A DNA stretch of 37,196 nucleotides from contig CANPXW010000012.1 of NCBI GenBank assembly GCA_947587025.1, positions 1 to 37,196 on the forward strand, in the 5' to 3' direction. Made by a program: the position numbers and the translations under genes. The notes beneath the pieces were generated by a model. The model searched no databases. It was not told the origin of the DNA and saw nothing but the letters and a program-made list of their open reading frames with translations. Below, in pieces: positions 24,605 through 31,933 of the stretch (positions are counted from its first letter, which is position 1; each line of letters opens with the position of its first letter). The stretch is from an uncultured Oscillospiraceae bacterium. Lineage in GTDB: Bacteria; Bacillota; Clostridia; Oscillospirales; Oscillospiraceae.

Positions 24605-25569
24605 AGTATCCGGATGTCAGAGCCGGCGAAGGTGAGGGTCTGATACTCCCCCTCCAGGCGGCTGGCCAGCTGGGGGCCGTAGCGCCGGGCCACCTGGGCG
24701 GCGGTCAGGTTGGTGGTGATGACGGTGCGCCGCCGGGCGCACAGCCGGCCGTTGATGAGCTCGTACAGGGCGCTGCGGATGGGGTCGGTGAGCGTCTCCG
24801 TGCCCAGATCGTCCAGTATCAGCAGATCGCACCCGGCCATCCGCCGGGCCTGCTCTCTGGCCTCAGCGGCGTCCTGCTCGTCCCGGAAGCTGCGCTCCCG
24901 CTCGAAGGTGCGGGCGGCGTCTGCCGCCGTCTCGTACACCACCGAGAAGCCCTGGCAGGCTACCTCCCTGGCGATGCAGGCGGCCAGAAACGTCTTGCCC
25001 AGGCCGGTGCCGCCCCGGAACAGCAGATCCAGCCGGCTCTTGGAAAAGCCCAGGGCGTAGTCGCAGCAGACGCCGAACACGGTCTCCATCTGGGACCGGG
25101 GGGCGATGCCGGAGGCCGGGTCGGGCCGGTCGTCGTAAAGGCCCAGGTCGAAGGTGCCGAAGCTCTCGCTGCCCAGCTTCATCAGCGCGGACAGCTCCCG
25201 TGTCTGGGCCTTGTCGTAAAGCGCCTTCAGGCAGGAGCACATGCGCCCGTCCACATAGCCCGTGTCCCGGCACTTGGGGCAGCTCCAGGCCCCGTCCAGC
25301 CAGTCCATGGGCCAGCCGTTCTCCACCAGCAGCTCCGCCCGCTTGGCCTGCAGCTCCAGGCTCTGGCGGCGGATGGCGTCCAGGTCCCGGCCGCCGCTGA
25401 CGGCGGAGGCCGCCGTGCGGCCCACCAGCGCGGCCAGCTGGCCGTCCACCTGCCGCAGCTCGGGCACTTTGGCGTAGACCTCCTGCCGCCGCTGGCGGTC
25501 GGTACGGATGGCTTGGCGGCGGATGTCCTCTTTTTCCTCTCTGGCGATGGCCAGCAGCTTTCCGTCCAT
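24580..25569 (-). CDS. DnaC/DnaI-like replicative helicase loader ATPase
   Basis: A 329-residue AAA+ ATPase. A helical N-terminus (about 1-90) is followed by a Cys cluster (CPKCRDTGYVDGRMCSC) that forms the zinc-binding element of DnaI-type loaders. The ATPase has Walker A LLFRGGTGLGKTFLAACIA, Walker B CDLLILDDLGTE and an arginine-rich sensor region (NGRLCARRRTVITTNLTAAQVARRYGPQLASRLEG). It loads the DnaB-type helicase at origins and during restart. It follows the DnaD-domain gene by 12 bp on the same strand, the usual Firmicute pair. ATG 25569 has AAAGGACGG upstream. Confidence 0.92.
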   Translation of the reverse strand: MDGKLLAIAREEKEDIRRQAIRTDRQRRQEVYAKVPELRQVDGQLAALVGRTAASAVSGGRDLDAIRRQSLELQAKRAELLVENGWPMDWLDGAWSCPKCRDTGYVDGRMCSCLKALYDKAQTRELSALMKLGSESFGTFDLGLYDDRPDPASGIAPRSQMETVFGVCCDYALGFSKSRLDLLFRGGTGLGKTFLAACIAREVACQGFSVVYETAADAARTFERERSFRDEQDAAEAREQARRMAGCDLLILDDLGTETLTDPIRSALYELINGRLCARRRTVITTNLTAAQVARRYGPQLASRLEGEYQTLTFAGSDIRILKKERGLE

Positions 25570-25581
25570 CTGTTCCGTCCT

Positions 25582-26517
25582 TTACTGACTGCGGAGCTTC
25601 TCCCGCAGCTTTTTCATCCGTTCCAGCTCCCTGGCGTCGGGGGCGGAGCCGGCGGTCTGCCGCGTCGCGGAGGAGGGCTTTCTGTCCCCCTGCTCTATCT
25701 CGTCCACCGTGTGCAGGCCCTTGCTGTGCCAGGACCGGACGATGGAGTCCATATACCGCCACTTCAGCTGGCCGGTATTGGTGACGGTCCTGTCGGCAGC
25801 CAGGGCCAGCGCCTCGGGACCGAAGCCCATCTCTATCCAGCTGGTCACATACCGCCGCTCCGTGGCGGAGAGCTCCCGGCCCCGGATGCCCATGGCCCGC
25901 TGTACCTCCGCTGCCAGGGTCTTCCGCTCCCGCAGGCGGGCCAGGTATTCCTCCGCCTGCTCGTAGGTCACCAGCTCCTTGTCGAACCAGACGCAGGCCT
26001 CCTTTTCGATGGCCGCGAAGCCCAGATGACGGTCCGCGCCGTAGCGCTCGTCGTGGTCCTCCTTGCAGTGGTGCACCAGCAGCATGATCACGTCCGCCGG
26101 CAGGGCCAGGTCGTCGTATATGCCGAACAGCTTTTTCAGGTCCGTGGAGGTGAGCACCCGGCCCAGTATCCGCTGGGTCTCCTCCACCAGGGCCTGAAAG
26201 CCGGGGTCGGACTGGCTGCGGCGCACCACGTCCGCCGCCTGGTACTCCGGCAGCTCCCGGGCCGCGCCCGCCGGACGCTCCTCCGCCGGGGCCAGCAGGC
26301 CCAGCCGCTCCAGCCGGCCGGCCACGCCCTGTACCGCCCGCTCCGACAGCCGCAGGGTCTGCGCCGCCAGCGCCGTATCCAGCACCCCGCCGTTTTCCAG
26401 GATGTGCAGATACAGCAGCGCGCAGTCCCCGTCCGCCGCGTCCAGCAGCAGCCGGGCGTCCCGCACCGGCACCGCCAGCAGCGCCGGCGTATTCAGTTTG
26501 CGCCTGGTCTCGTCCAT
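25582..26517 (-). CDS. DnaD-domain replication initiation protein
   Basis: A 311-residue protein. The N-terminal winged-helix part (ALLYLHILENGGVLDTALAAQTLRLSERAVQGVAGRLERLGLL) is followed by a DnaD C-terminal-like domain (LTSTDLKKLFGIYDDLALPADVIMLLVHHC and LATVTNTGQLKWRYMDSIVRSWHSKGLHTVDEI type segments); the W-Y-Hx2GL block near residue 260 is the DnaD/DnaB hallmark. It remodels DNA and recruits the helicase loader encoded next. A clear promoter lies 35 bp upstream, on the side facing the hairpin element. Confidence 0.9.
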   Translation of the reverse strand: MDETRRKLNTPALLAVPVRDARLLLDAADGDCALLYLHILENGGVLDTALAAQTLRLSERAVQGVAGRLERLGLLAPAEERPAGAARELPEYQAADVVRRSQSDPGFQALVEETQRILGRVLTSTDLKKLFGIYDDLALPADVIMLLVHHCKEDHDERYGADRHLGFAAIEKEACVWFDKELVTYEQAEEYLARLRERKTLAAEVQRAMGIRGRELSATERRYVTSWIEMGFGPEALALAADRTVTNTGQLKWRYMDSIVRSWHSKGLHTVDEIEQGDRKPSSATRQTAGSAPDARELERMKKLREKLRSQ

Positions 26518-26551
26518 ACGGGCCGTCCTTATCTTTGGTCTTTACTGTGGT

Positions 26552-26580
26552 ATTATAGCATCTTCGGCAGGCAGTTACAA
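26552..26580 (-). promoter_or_regulatory. Promoter of the dnaD-loader operon
   Basis: On the minus strand TTGTAA (26580-26575), 17 bp, TATAAT (26557-26552). The same six bases read TTACAA on the plus strand and serve a divergent promoter. Confidence 0.72.
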
Positions 26581-26603
26581 GTTTTGCTTGTTTATGCTAT
26601 AAT
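26575..26603 (+). promoter_or_regulatory. Divergent promoter reading into the hairpin element and the PHP gene
   Basis: TTACAA (26575-26580), 17 bp, TATAAT (26598-26603). The -10 box is the first six bases of the left terminal repeat of the hairpin element, while the -35 is native sequence. RNA would start near 26610 and carry the hairpins as a leader. Confidence 0.58.
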
Positions 26604-26799
26604 GATCATCTGATGGCGAAACGCCGTAAGGCGTTGCGCCGAGCCGCTTTGCGGCTGGACAAAACAGCTATGCTGTTTTGCCAGATATTCATTGCAATGA
26701 GCATCGCGCAAATGATCCTTGGATCATTTGCTGCCAAACGACCCGTTTGGCAGCGAAAACGATCGGTCCTGATCGTTTTCGCTATGTGATGATCATTAT
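26598..26799 (+). mobile_element. MITE-like element: terminal inverted repeats enclosing seven consecutive hairpins
   Basis: TATAATGATCATC (26598-26610) is repeated inverted as GATGATCATTATA (26787-26799). Between them lie, back to back: 26615-26625/26630-26640; 26642-26647/26651-26656; 26660-26668/26672-26680; the palindrome 26689-26700; 26708-26718/26721-26731; 26731-26740/26744-26753; and 26753-26764/26771-26782. Arms are 6-12 bp and nearly all perfect, with different sequences in each. A TA duplication (TA|TAATG...CATTA|TA) would fit a Tc1/mariner or IS630-type MITE. No transposase is present. Confidence 0.72.
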
Positions 26800-26833
26800 A
26801 ATAGCCGAAAACGAGCGCTGGGAGGCAAACACC

Positions 26834-27679
26834 ATGGAGCGGCTGATCGATCTGCACATACACACCACCGCCTCGGACGGGACATACACGCCCCGTCGGG
26901 CAGTAGAGCTGGCGAAAGCGCTGGACCTGGCGGCCATCGCCGTCACCGACCACGACACCGCCACGGGCCTGCCCCAGGCCCTGGCTGCCGGGGCGGAGCT
27001 GGGGGTGGAGGTGGTCCCCGGCGTGGAGGTGTCCGCCGGGTACCGGGACATCGGAGTGCACATCCTGGGCTACTTCATCGACCCGGCCGCGCCGGTGCTG
27101 GCGGCGGCGCTGGAGTGGTTCCGGCAGGAGCGGGAGCGGCGCAACGAGGCCATCGTACAGGCCATGGCGGCGGACGGCTTCCCCCTTTCCATGGACGCGC
27201 TGCGCGCCGCCTTTCCCGGCGCGGTGCTGGGCCGGCCCCATATGGCCGCGCTGCTGGTGCAGGCCGGCCGCGCCGACTCGGTGCAGGACGCCCTGGACCG
27301 GTGGCTGAACAAGGGCGGGATGTACTACCAGCCCCGGCGGCGGATGCCCCTGGAGCAGGCGGTGGACGCCATCCGGCGGGCCGGGGGCATCGCCTGCGTC
27401 GCCCACCCGTACCAGTACGGCCTTGATGACGCGGAGCGGGAGGCCTTCCTGCACGCGGCCTGCGACGCGGGCTGCGCCGCCATAGAGGCGTACTACTCCG
27501 GCTATTCCCCCGCCCAGACCCGGGCCCTGCTGGCGGCGGCGGACCGTCTGGGCATGGCCGTTACCGGCGGCAGTGATTTTCACGGGGACCGGAAGCCCCA
27601 CATCCGGATGGGCTCGGGGATAGACGGCGGTCTGGCCGTGCCTTACGGCCTGCTGGAAGCCCTGCGGGACCAATTGTGA
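26834..27679 (+). CDS. PHP-domain phosphoesterase (RNase AM / nucleoside bisphosphatase type)
   Basis: A 281-residue metal-dependent phosphoesterase. PHP motifs are intact: DLHIHTTASDGTYTP (motif I), AVTDHDTATG (II), VVPGVEVSA and VHILGYF (III), ACVAHPYQY and GSDFHGDRKPHI (IV). The architecture matches the YciV/TrpH group, which in characterised members removes 5' nucleotides from RNA or hydrolyses 3',5'-nucleoside bisphosphates. ATG 26834 follows GGGAGG. The open frame extends upstream through the hairpin element, but the hydrophobic, palindrome-derived residues there are not family sequence. The gene may be expressed through the structured leader formed by that element. Confidence 0.92.
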   Translation: MERLIDLHIHTTASDGTYTPRRAVELAKALDLAAIAVTDHDTATGLPQALAAGAELGVEVVPGVEVSAGYRDIGVHILGYFIDPAAPVLAAALEWFRQERERRNEAIVQAMAADGFPLSMDALRAAFPGAVLGRPHMAALLVQAGRADSVQDALDRWLNKGGMYYQPRRRMPLEQAVDAIRRAGGIACVAHPYQYGLDDAEREAFLHAACDAGCAAIEAYYSGYSPAQTRALLAAADRLGMAVTGGSDFHGDRKPHIRMGSGIDGGLAVPYGLLEALRDQL

Positions 27680-27717
27680 ACTTTTTTCTACAGCACCCAG
27701 AAATCAGGATTTGCTCT

Positions 27718-27746
27718 TGTTTTACGGCCCGCTTTTGTTTATAATA
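27718..27746 (+). promoter_or_regulatory. Promoter of the U32-maf-mreCD-PBP2 cluster
   Basis: TTGTTT (27718-27723), 17 bp, consensus TATAAT (27741-27746), about 65 bp before the chosen start of the U32 gene. Confidence 0.55.
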
Positions 27747-27812
27747 AAATGGATTATATACATTACATTGGAGCGCCATGACCGGGTGCCGGCCATGGCG
27801 GCGAGGGTCGGC

Positions 27813-29909
27813 ATGCTGGAGCTTCTTGCCCCCGCCGGGAGCATGGACGCGGTGATGGCCGCAGTGCAGAGCGGGGCGGACACAATATACATAGGCGAGG
27901 GCCTGACCGCGCCCGGCAAGGGAGAGCGGGATATGGACAGGGACGCGCTGTCCGAGTGCCTGCGTTACTGCCGTATCCGGGGCTGCCGGGCGGCGGTGAG
28001 CCTTTGCGCGCTGTACACGGACGAGAGCCTGCCCAAGGCGCTGGAGCTGGCGGTATTCGCCGCCCGTGAGGGCGCCAACGCTCTGGTGGTGCGGGACGTG
28101 GGCTTCATAGATCTGCTGCGCCGGGTGCTGCCGGACATGCCCCTGTGGGGGGACGTGCGTCTGGGGGTGGACAGCCTGGCGGGGGCGGCTGCGGCTGCGG
28201 CCATGGGTCTGAGCCGGGTGCTGCTGTCCCCGGAGCTGAGCCTGGAACAGATCGCCGCCATCGCCAAGGGCAGCCCCATCCAGACGGGCGTGGTGGTCCA
28301 CGGGCCCGTGTGCGTGGCCCACAGCGGCCAGTGCTACATGGGCGCGCTGGCCCACGAGCACAAGAGCGACAACGCCATGCTCTGCACCAGGCCCTGCCGG
28401 GGCCGGTTCTCCCTGGGCGGCCGGATGGACGAGACGCCTCTTGCCATGGCCGACCAGTGCCTGGTGGACCACATGGAGGCCCTGGAGACCATCGGCCTGG
28501 CCTGCGCCGTCATCGAGGGCCGGGGCCGGTCGCCGGAGTACGTGGCCTATGCCACCCGCATCTACGCCCGGGCCATCCGGGAGAAGCTGACCCCCTCCGA
28601 GGACGAGCGCGGCTATCTGCAAAACGCCTTCGGGGCCACCGGCCTGTCCGACGGCTACCTGAACGGGGAGCCGGGCCAGGAGATGTTCGCCCAGCCGGCG
28701 CCCGCCGACCGGATAAGCGGCCGGTTTTATTCCGAGATACGCAAAAGCTACCGTGGCAGCGAGCTGCGCCGGGTGCCGGTGAAGCTCTACGCCGTGATGC
28801 GCGCCGGCCAGCCGGCGCTGTTCGCCGCAGAGGACGAGCAGGGCCACCGGGCGGTATACAAGGGCTTTGAGCCGCTGAAGCTGGACAGGCTGGGCGTGTC
28901 CGACGCCCGGGTACGGGAGATCCTGTACCGCACCGGGGGCACCCCCTTCAGCTGCACGGAGGTCAACTGCGCCGTGGAGCCGGGGCTGGATTACCCGGAC
29001 GAGGCGGTGGAGGACGCCCGCAAGGCCCTGCTGAAGCAGATCGGCGCGCAGCGCCGGGAGCGGGCGGAGGTGACCGTGGGCGAGATGCCGCCCAGGCCGG
29101 AGGGCCTGGATACGGCCGGCGCGCCCAAGCTCATCCTGCAGGTGACCCGGCCCGAGCAGCTGACGGCGGAGCTGGCCGCCACGGGACCGGACCTGGTGTA
29201 CGTGCCGGCGGAGCTGCTGGCCGCCGGTTCCGCCGATATATCCCCCTTCCTGGAGCGGGGCGCCGAGATCGCCGCCGCGCTGCCCTGGGTGGTGTCCGAG
29301 GCGGAGCAGCCAGTGCTGCTGGAGCTGCTGGAGGCGCTGAAGGGGCGGGGCGTGACCCAGGCGCTCATCGGCAACCTGGGCCTGCTGCCGGCGGTGCGTC
29401 AGGCGGGGCTGACCATGCGGGGGGACCTGGGCCTGAACGCCGCCAACTCCTGGACGCTGAAGTTCCTCGGCCGGGGAGGCTTTGCCTCCGTCGCCGCGTC
29501 CGGGGAGCTGACTGCACGCCAGGTGGGAGAGCTGGCCAAGAGCGTGCCCACCGAGATGGTGGTCTACGGCCGGCTGCCGGTGATGATCACCCATCACTGC
29601 ATCATACGCAACAGCGCCGGCCGCTGCAGCTGCGTCACGCCCACCAGTATGGGAGACGCCTTCGGCAGCGTCTACCCGGTGGTGAAGGAGTTCGGCTGCC
29701 GGAACCTTGTCTTCGACGCCCGCAAGACCTTCCTGGCCGACCATCCGGAGGTGTACTCCGGAGCGGGGCTGTGGGGGCTGCGGCTGCTGTTCACCACGGA
29801 GAGCCCCCGGGAGTGCGTGAACGTGACCGAGCGGTACAAGGCGAAAAACAACTATCTGCCCACCAACGCCAGCCGGGGCGCCTACCAGAAAGGAGCGCTA
29901 TGGAGCTGA
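27813..29909 (+). CDS. U32-family peptidase-like protein (RlhA/YhbU-type with C-terminal extension)
   Basis: A protein of about 698 residues beginning MLELLAPAGSMDAVMAAVQSGADTIYIGE, the normal U32 start. ATG 27813 has GAGGG 5 nt upstream; ATG 27795 and earlier in-frame starts are possible. The U32 signature is clear: HGPVCVAHSGQCYMGALAHEHKSDNAMLCTRPCRGRF, with several conserved Cys. The C-terminal third contains a second barrel-like segment (LGLNAANSWTLKFLGRGGFASVAASGELT, then PVMITHHCIIRNSAGRC) found in long U32 proteins. Relatives include RlhA, which hydroxylates C2501 of 23S rRNA, so an RNA-modification role is as likely as peptidase activity. It overlaps maf by 10 nt. Confidence 0.9.
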   Translation: MLELLAPAGSMDAVMAAVQSGADTIYIGEGLTAPGKGERDMDRDALSECLRYCRIRGCRAAVSLCALYTDESLPKALELAVFAAREGANALVVRDVGFIDLLRRVLPDMPLWGDVRLGVDSLAGAAAAAAMGLSRVLLSPELSLEQIAAIAKGSPIQTGVVVHGPVCVAHSGQCYMGALAHEHKSDNAMLCTRPCRGRFSLGGRMDETPLAMADQCLVDHMEALETIGLACAVIEGRGRSPEYVAYATRIYARAIREKLTPSEDERGYLQNAFGATGLSDGYLNGEPGQEMFAQPAPADRISGRFYSEIRKSYRGSELRRVPVKLYAVMRAGQPALFAAEDEQGHRAVYKGFEPLKLDRLGVSDARVREILYRTGGTPFSCTEVNCAVEPGLDYPDEAVEDARKALLKQIGAQRRERAEVTVGEMPPRPEGLDTAGAPKLILQVTRPEQLTAELAATGPDLVYVPAELLAAGSADISPFLERGAEIAAALPWVVSEAEQPVLLELLEALKGRGVTQALIGNLGLLPAVRQAGLTMRGDLGLNAANSWTLKFLGRGGFASVAASGELTARQVGELAKSVPTEMVVYGRLPVMITHHCIIRNSAGRCSCVTPTSMGDAFGSVYPVVKEFGCRNLVFDARKTFLADHPEVYSGAGLWGLRLLFTTESPRECVNVTERYKAKNNYLPTNASRGAYQKGALWS

Positions 29910-30475
29910 TACTTGCCTCCGCCTCCCCCCGGAGACGGGAGCTTTTGGGATATTTTGGCCTGCCCTTTGAGGTCATCCCCGCGCCGGGACCGGAGGTGCC
30001 TCCCGACGAGGCGGACGCTGGCCGGACGGTGTGGTTTTTGTCCCTGCAGAAGGCACAGCAGGTGGCCAAAATGCGCCCCAAGGCGCTGGTGATAGGCGCG
30101 GACACGGTGGTGGAGCTCGACGGCCGGATCCTGGGCAAGCCCCATGACGAGGCGGATGCCAAGCGGATGCTGCGGCTGCTCTCCGGCCGGGAGCACCGGG
30201 TGTATACCGGCGTGAGCCTGGTGCGGTCTTCCCGCCCGTATGTCTGCAATACCCGCATGGCCGTGACACGGGTGTTCTTCCGGGAGATGACCGACGCCGA
30301 GATCGACGCCTACGTGGCCACCGGCGAGCCTATGGACAAGGCCGGCGCTTACGGCTACCAGGGCCGGGCGGGGATATACGTGGAGCGCATCGAGGGAGAC
30401 TTTTTCAACGTGGTGGGCCTGCCCCTGTGCCTTTTGGGGAACATGCTTTCAGAAGCGGGAGTCAAGCTGCATTGA
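29900..30475 (+). CDS. maf: Maf-family nucleoside triphosphate pyrophosphatase
   Basis: A 191-residue house-cleaning enzyme that hydrolyses non-canonical or excess nucleoside triphosphates. Diagnostic segments are ILASASPRRRELLGYFGLPFEV, VIGADTVVELDGRILGKPHDEADAKRMLRLLSGREHRVYTGV and AGAYGYQGRAGIYVERIEGDFFNVVGLPL, including the active-site GADT and the KP loop. ATG 29900 follows AAAGGAG and overlaps the U32 gene's end. maf just before mreC is a widespread arrangement. Confidence 0.96.
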   Translation: MELILASASPRRRELLGYFGLPFEVIPAPGPEVPPDEADAGRTVWFLSLQKAQQVAKMRPKALVIGADTVVELDGRILGKPHDEADAKRMLRLLSGREHRVYTGVSLVRSSRPYVCNTRMAVTRVFFREMTDAEIDAYVATGEPMDKAGAYGYQGRAGIYVERIEGDFFNVVGLPLCLLGNMLSEAGVKLH

Positions 30476-31320
30476 AGGATTACATCAAAAAATACGGCCT
30501 GCGCGTAGGCGCGGCCGTCATCGCCGTGGTGCTGGTGGTGGTGCTGGCCACCACGCTGCTGAACGGCCGGGCGGGGCTTTTCGCCAACTTCTCCGGCGCG
30601 GTATCCAGCCCCGTGGCCCAGGCCGCCTCCTCCGCCATCGAGTGGATAGAGGGCATCTACGGCTATATCTACAAATACGACCAGCTGGTGGCGGAGAACA
30701 ACTCCCTCCGGGCCCAGCTGGCCCAGGCCCAGCAGGCGGCCATCAACGCCGCTGAGAACGAGGAGGAGAACCAGCGCCTGCGGGGGCTGCTGGAGTTCAA
30801 GGAGAAGCACACCGACTACGTTCTCGAGTCCGCCAAGATCACCGAGTGGTCCGGCTCCAACTGGGAGAGCACCTTCCGCATCTCCAAGGGCGAGAACAAC
30901 GCTACCAATCCCATCGACGTGGGCGACTGCGTGATAACGGAGTACGGCGCGCTGGTGGGCCAGATCATCGAGGTGGGCGACAGCTGGTGCACGGTGCGCA
31001 CGCTGGTGGACTCCGCCATCGACGTGGGCGCGCTGGTGGGCGAGGCCGGCGCGGTGGGCATGTGCGTGGGCGACTTCGCCCTGATGCAGCAGGACCAGCT
31101 GCGCCTGACCTACCTTTCCGAGAACGCCCAGCTGGTGGAGGGCGAGGCGGTGCTCACCTCCGGCAGAGGTTCCATCCCCCAGGGGCTCATCATCGGCTAC
31201 ATCAACGCCGTGCTCAGCGAGGGCAACGGCCAGTCCATGTACGGCGTGGTGGAGCCGGCCTGCGACCTGGGCAGTCTGAGCCAGGTCTTCATCATCACCG
31301 ACTTCGTCACCCAGGAGTGA
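30472..31320 (+). CDS. mreC: Rod shape-determining protein MreC
   Basis: A protein of about 282 residues, best started at TTG 30472, 10 nt after GGGAG and overlapping the maf stop; the frame also extends to GTG 30427. A cytoplasmic start (KDYIKKYGLRV) precedes one membrane helix (GAAVIAVVLVVVLATTLL), then a coiled coil (YDQLVAENNSLRAQLAQAQQAAINAAENEEENQRLRGLLEF), then the paired beta-barrel domain (SNWESTFRISKGENNATNPIDVGDCVITEYGALVGQIIEVG and YLSENAQLVEGEAVLTSG). MreC links MreB to the elongation synthases. Confidence 0.94.
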   Translation: MKDYIKKYGLRVGAAVIAVVLVVVLATTLLNGRAGLFANFSGAVSSPVAQAASSAIEWIEGIYGYIYKYDQLVAENNSLRAQLAQAQQAAINAAENEEENQRLRGLLEFKEKHTDYVLESAKITEWSGSNWESTFRISKGENNATNPIDVGDCVITEYGALVGQIIEVGDSWCTVRTLVDSAIDVGALVGEAGAVGMCVGDFALMQQDQLRLTYLSENAQLVEGEAVLTSGRGSIPQGLIIGYINAVLSEGNGQSMYGVVEPACDLGSLSQVFIITDFVTQE

Positions 31321-31326
31321 TATGCC

Positions 31327-31878
31327 ATGCTGCTTGACCTTATCGACCTGAGCAAGCTGCGCCGGGCCATCGTGTACGGCGTGCTGCTGGCGGTGGTGTT
31401 CATCCTGCAGAACCTCATCCTGTCCCAGGCGGCGCTGTTCGGCGTCAAGCCCCTGCTGGTGCCGGCGGTGGTGGCGGGCGTGGGCCTGTTCGAGGGCGGC
31501 GTCTGGGGCGGCTTCGTGGGCCTGGCCGCCGGATACTTCGCGGACATGGGCACCCAGAACGTGGTGATGTTCACCGTGCTGATGCCCGCCGTGGGCTTCT
31601 TCGCCGGCGTGCTGGGCAAGTACATGTTCCACCGGGGCTTCATGTCCTATGTGGCGCTGGCGCTGCTGGCCCTGGCCGTGACGGCCTTCTGCCAGATGTT
31701 CCGGTTCCTGTTTCTGGTCAGCGAGGACACGAGGGCGTTTCTGAGCGTCTATCTGCCCGGCCGGGAGAGCTGGCCGGTGCTGCGCATGGGCCTGCTCCAG
31801 ACGCTGATCGGCCTGGTCTGGTCCCTGCCCCTGTATTTCCCCTGCAAGCTCATCGCCGCCCGCCCCATGGGCCGGTGA
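31327..31878 (+). CDS. mreD: Rod shape-determining protein MreD
   Basis: A 183-residue membrane protein with about five hydrophobic segments (AIVYGVLLAVVFILQNLIL, LLVPAVVAGVGLFEGGVWGGFVGLAAGYFADM, VVMFTVLMPAVGFFAGVLGKYM and so on). The GxxxGxxAGYFADM pattern is characteristic of MreD. AGGAG at the mreC stop serves its ATG. It acts with MreC, PBP2 and RodA in lateral wall synthesis. Confidence 0.93.
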   Translation: MLLDLIDLSKLRRAIVYGVLLAVVFILQNLILSQAALFGVKPLLVPAVVAGVGLFEGGVWGGFVGLAAGYFADMGTQNVVMFTVLMPAVGFFAGVLGKYMFHRGFMSYVALALLALAVTAFCQMFRFLFLVSEDTRAFLSVYLPGRESWPVLRMGLLQTLIGLVWSLPLYFPCKLIAARPMGR

Positions 31879-31890
31879 CGCATCCACCCT

Positions 31891-31923
31891 ATAACGCGCC
31901 TGCGGGCGCGGCTTACGCGAGGC
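31891..31923 (+). repeat. Fragment of the structured repeat (hairpin D and tail)
   Basis: CGCGCCTGCGGGCGCG (31895-31910) is identical to the hairpin D core of copy 2 (13342-13357), and GCGAGGC follows after the same 6-nt gap. The rest of the element is missing. It ends 10 bp before the PBP2 start codon, as copy 1 ends close to the rimI start. Confidence 0.55.
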
Positions 31924-31933
31924 ACGTGTTTCT

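Noticed and set aside
26598-26799. CRISPR array
   Set aside because: The hairpins differ in sequence and have no regular spacers or repeated unit.
26678-26833. Upstream extension of the PHP gene through the hairpin element
   Set aside because: The PHP family starts at MERLIDLHIHTTASDG with a good GGGAGG site; the upstream residues come from palindromic DNA.
27711-27812. Longer start of the U32 protein with an N-terminal hydrophobic segment
   Set aside because: That stretch contains the promoter TATAAT, has no ribosome site, and family members begin at LELLAPAGS.
27561-29744. 727-codon minus-strand frame across the U32 gene
   Set aside because: Shadow of the U32 gene with Gln/Arg/His-rich low-complexity translation; no ribosome site or domain.
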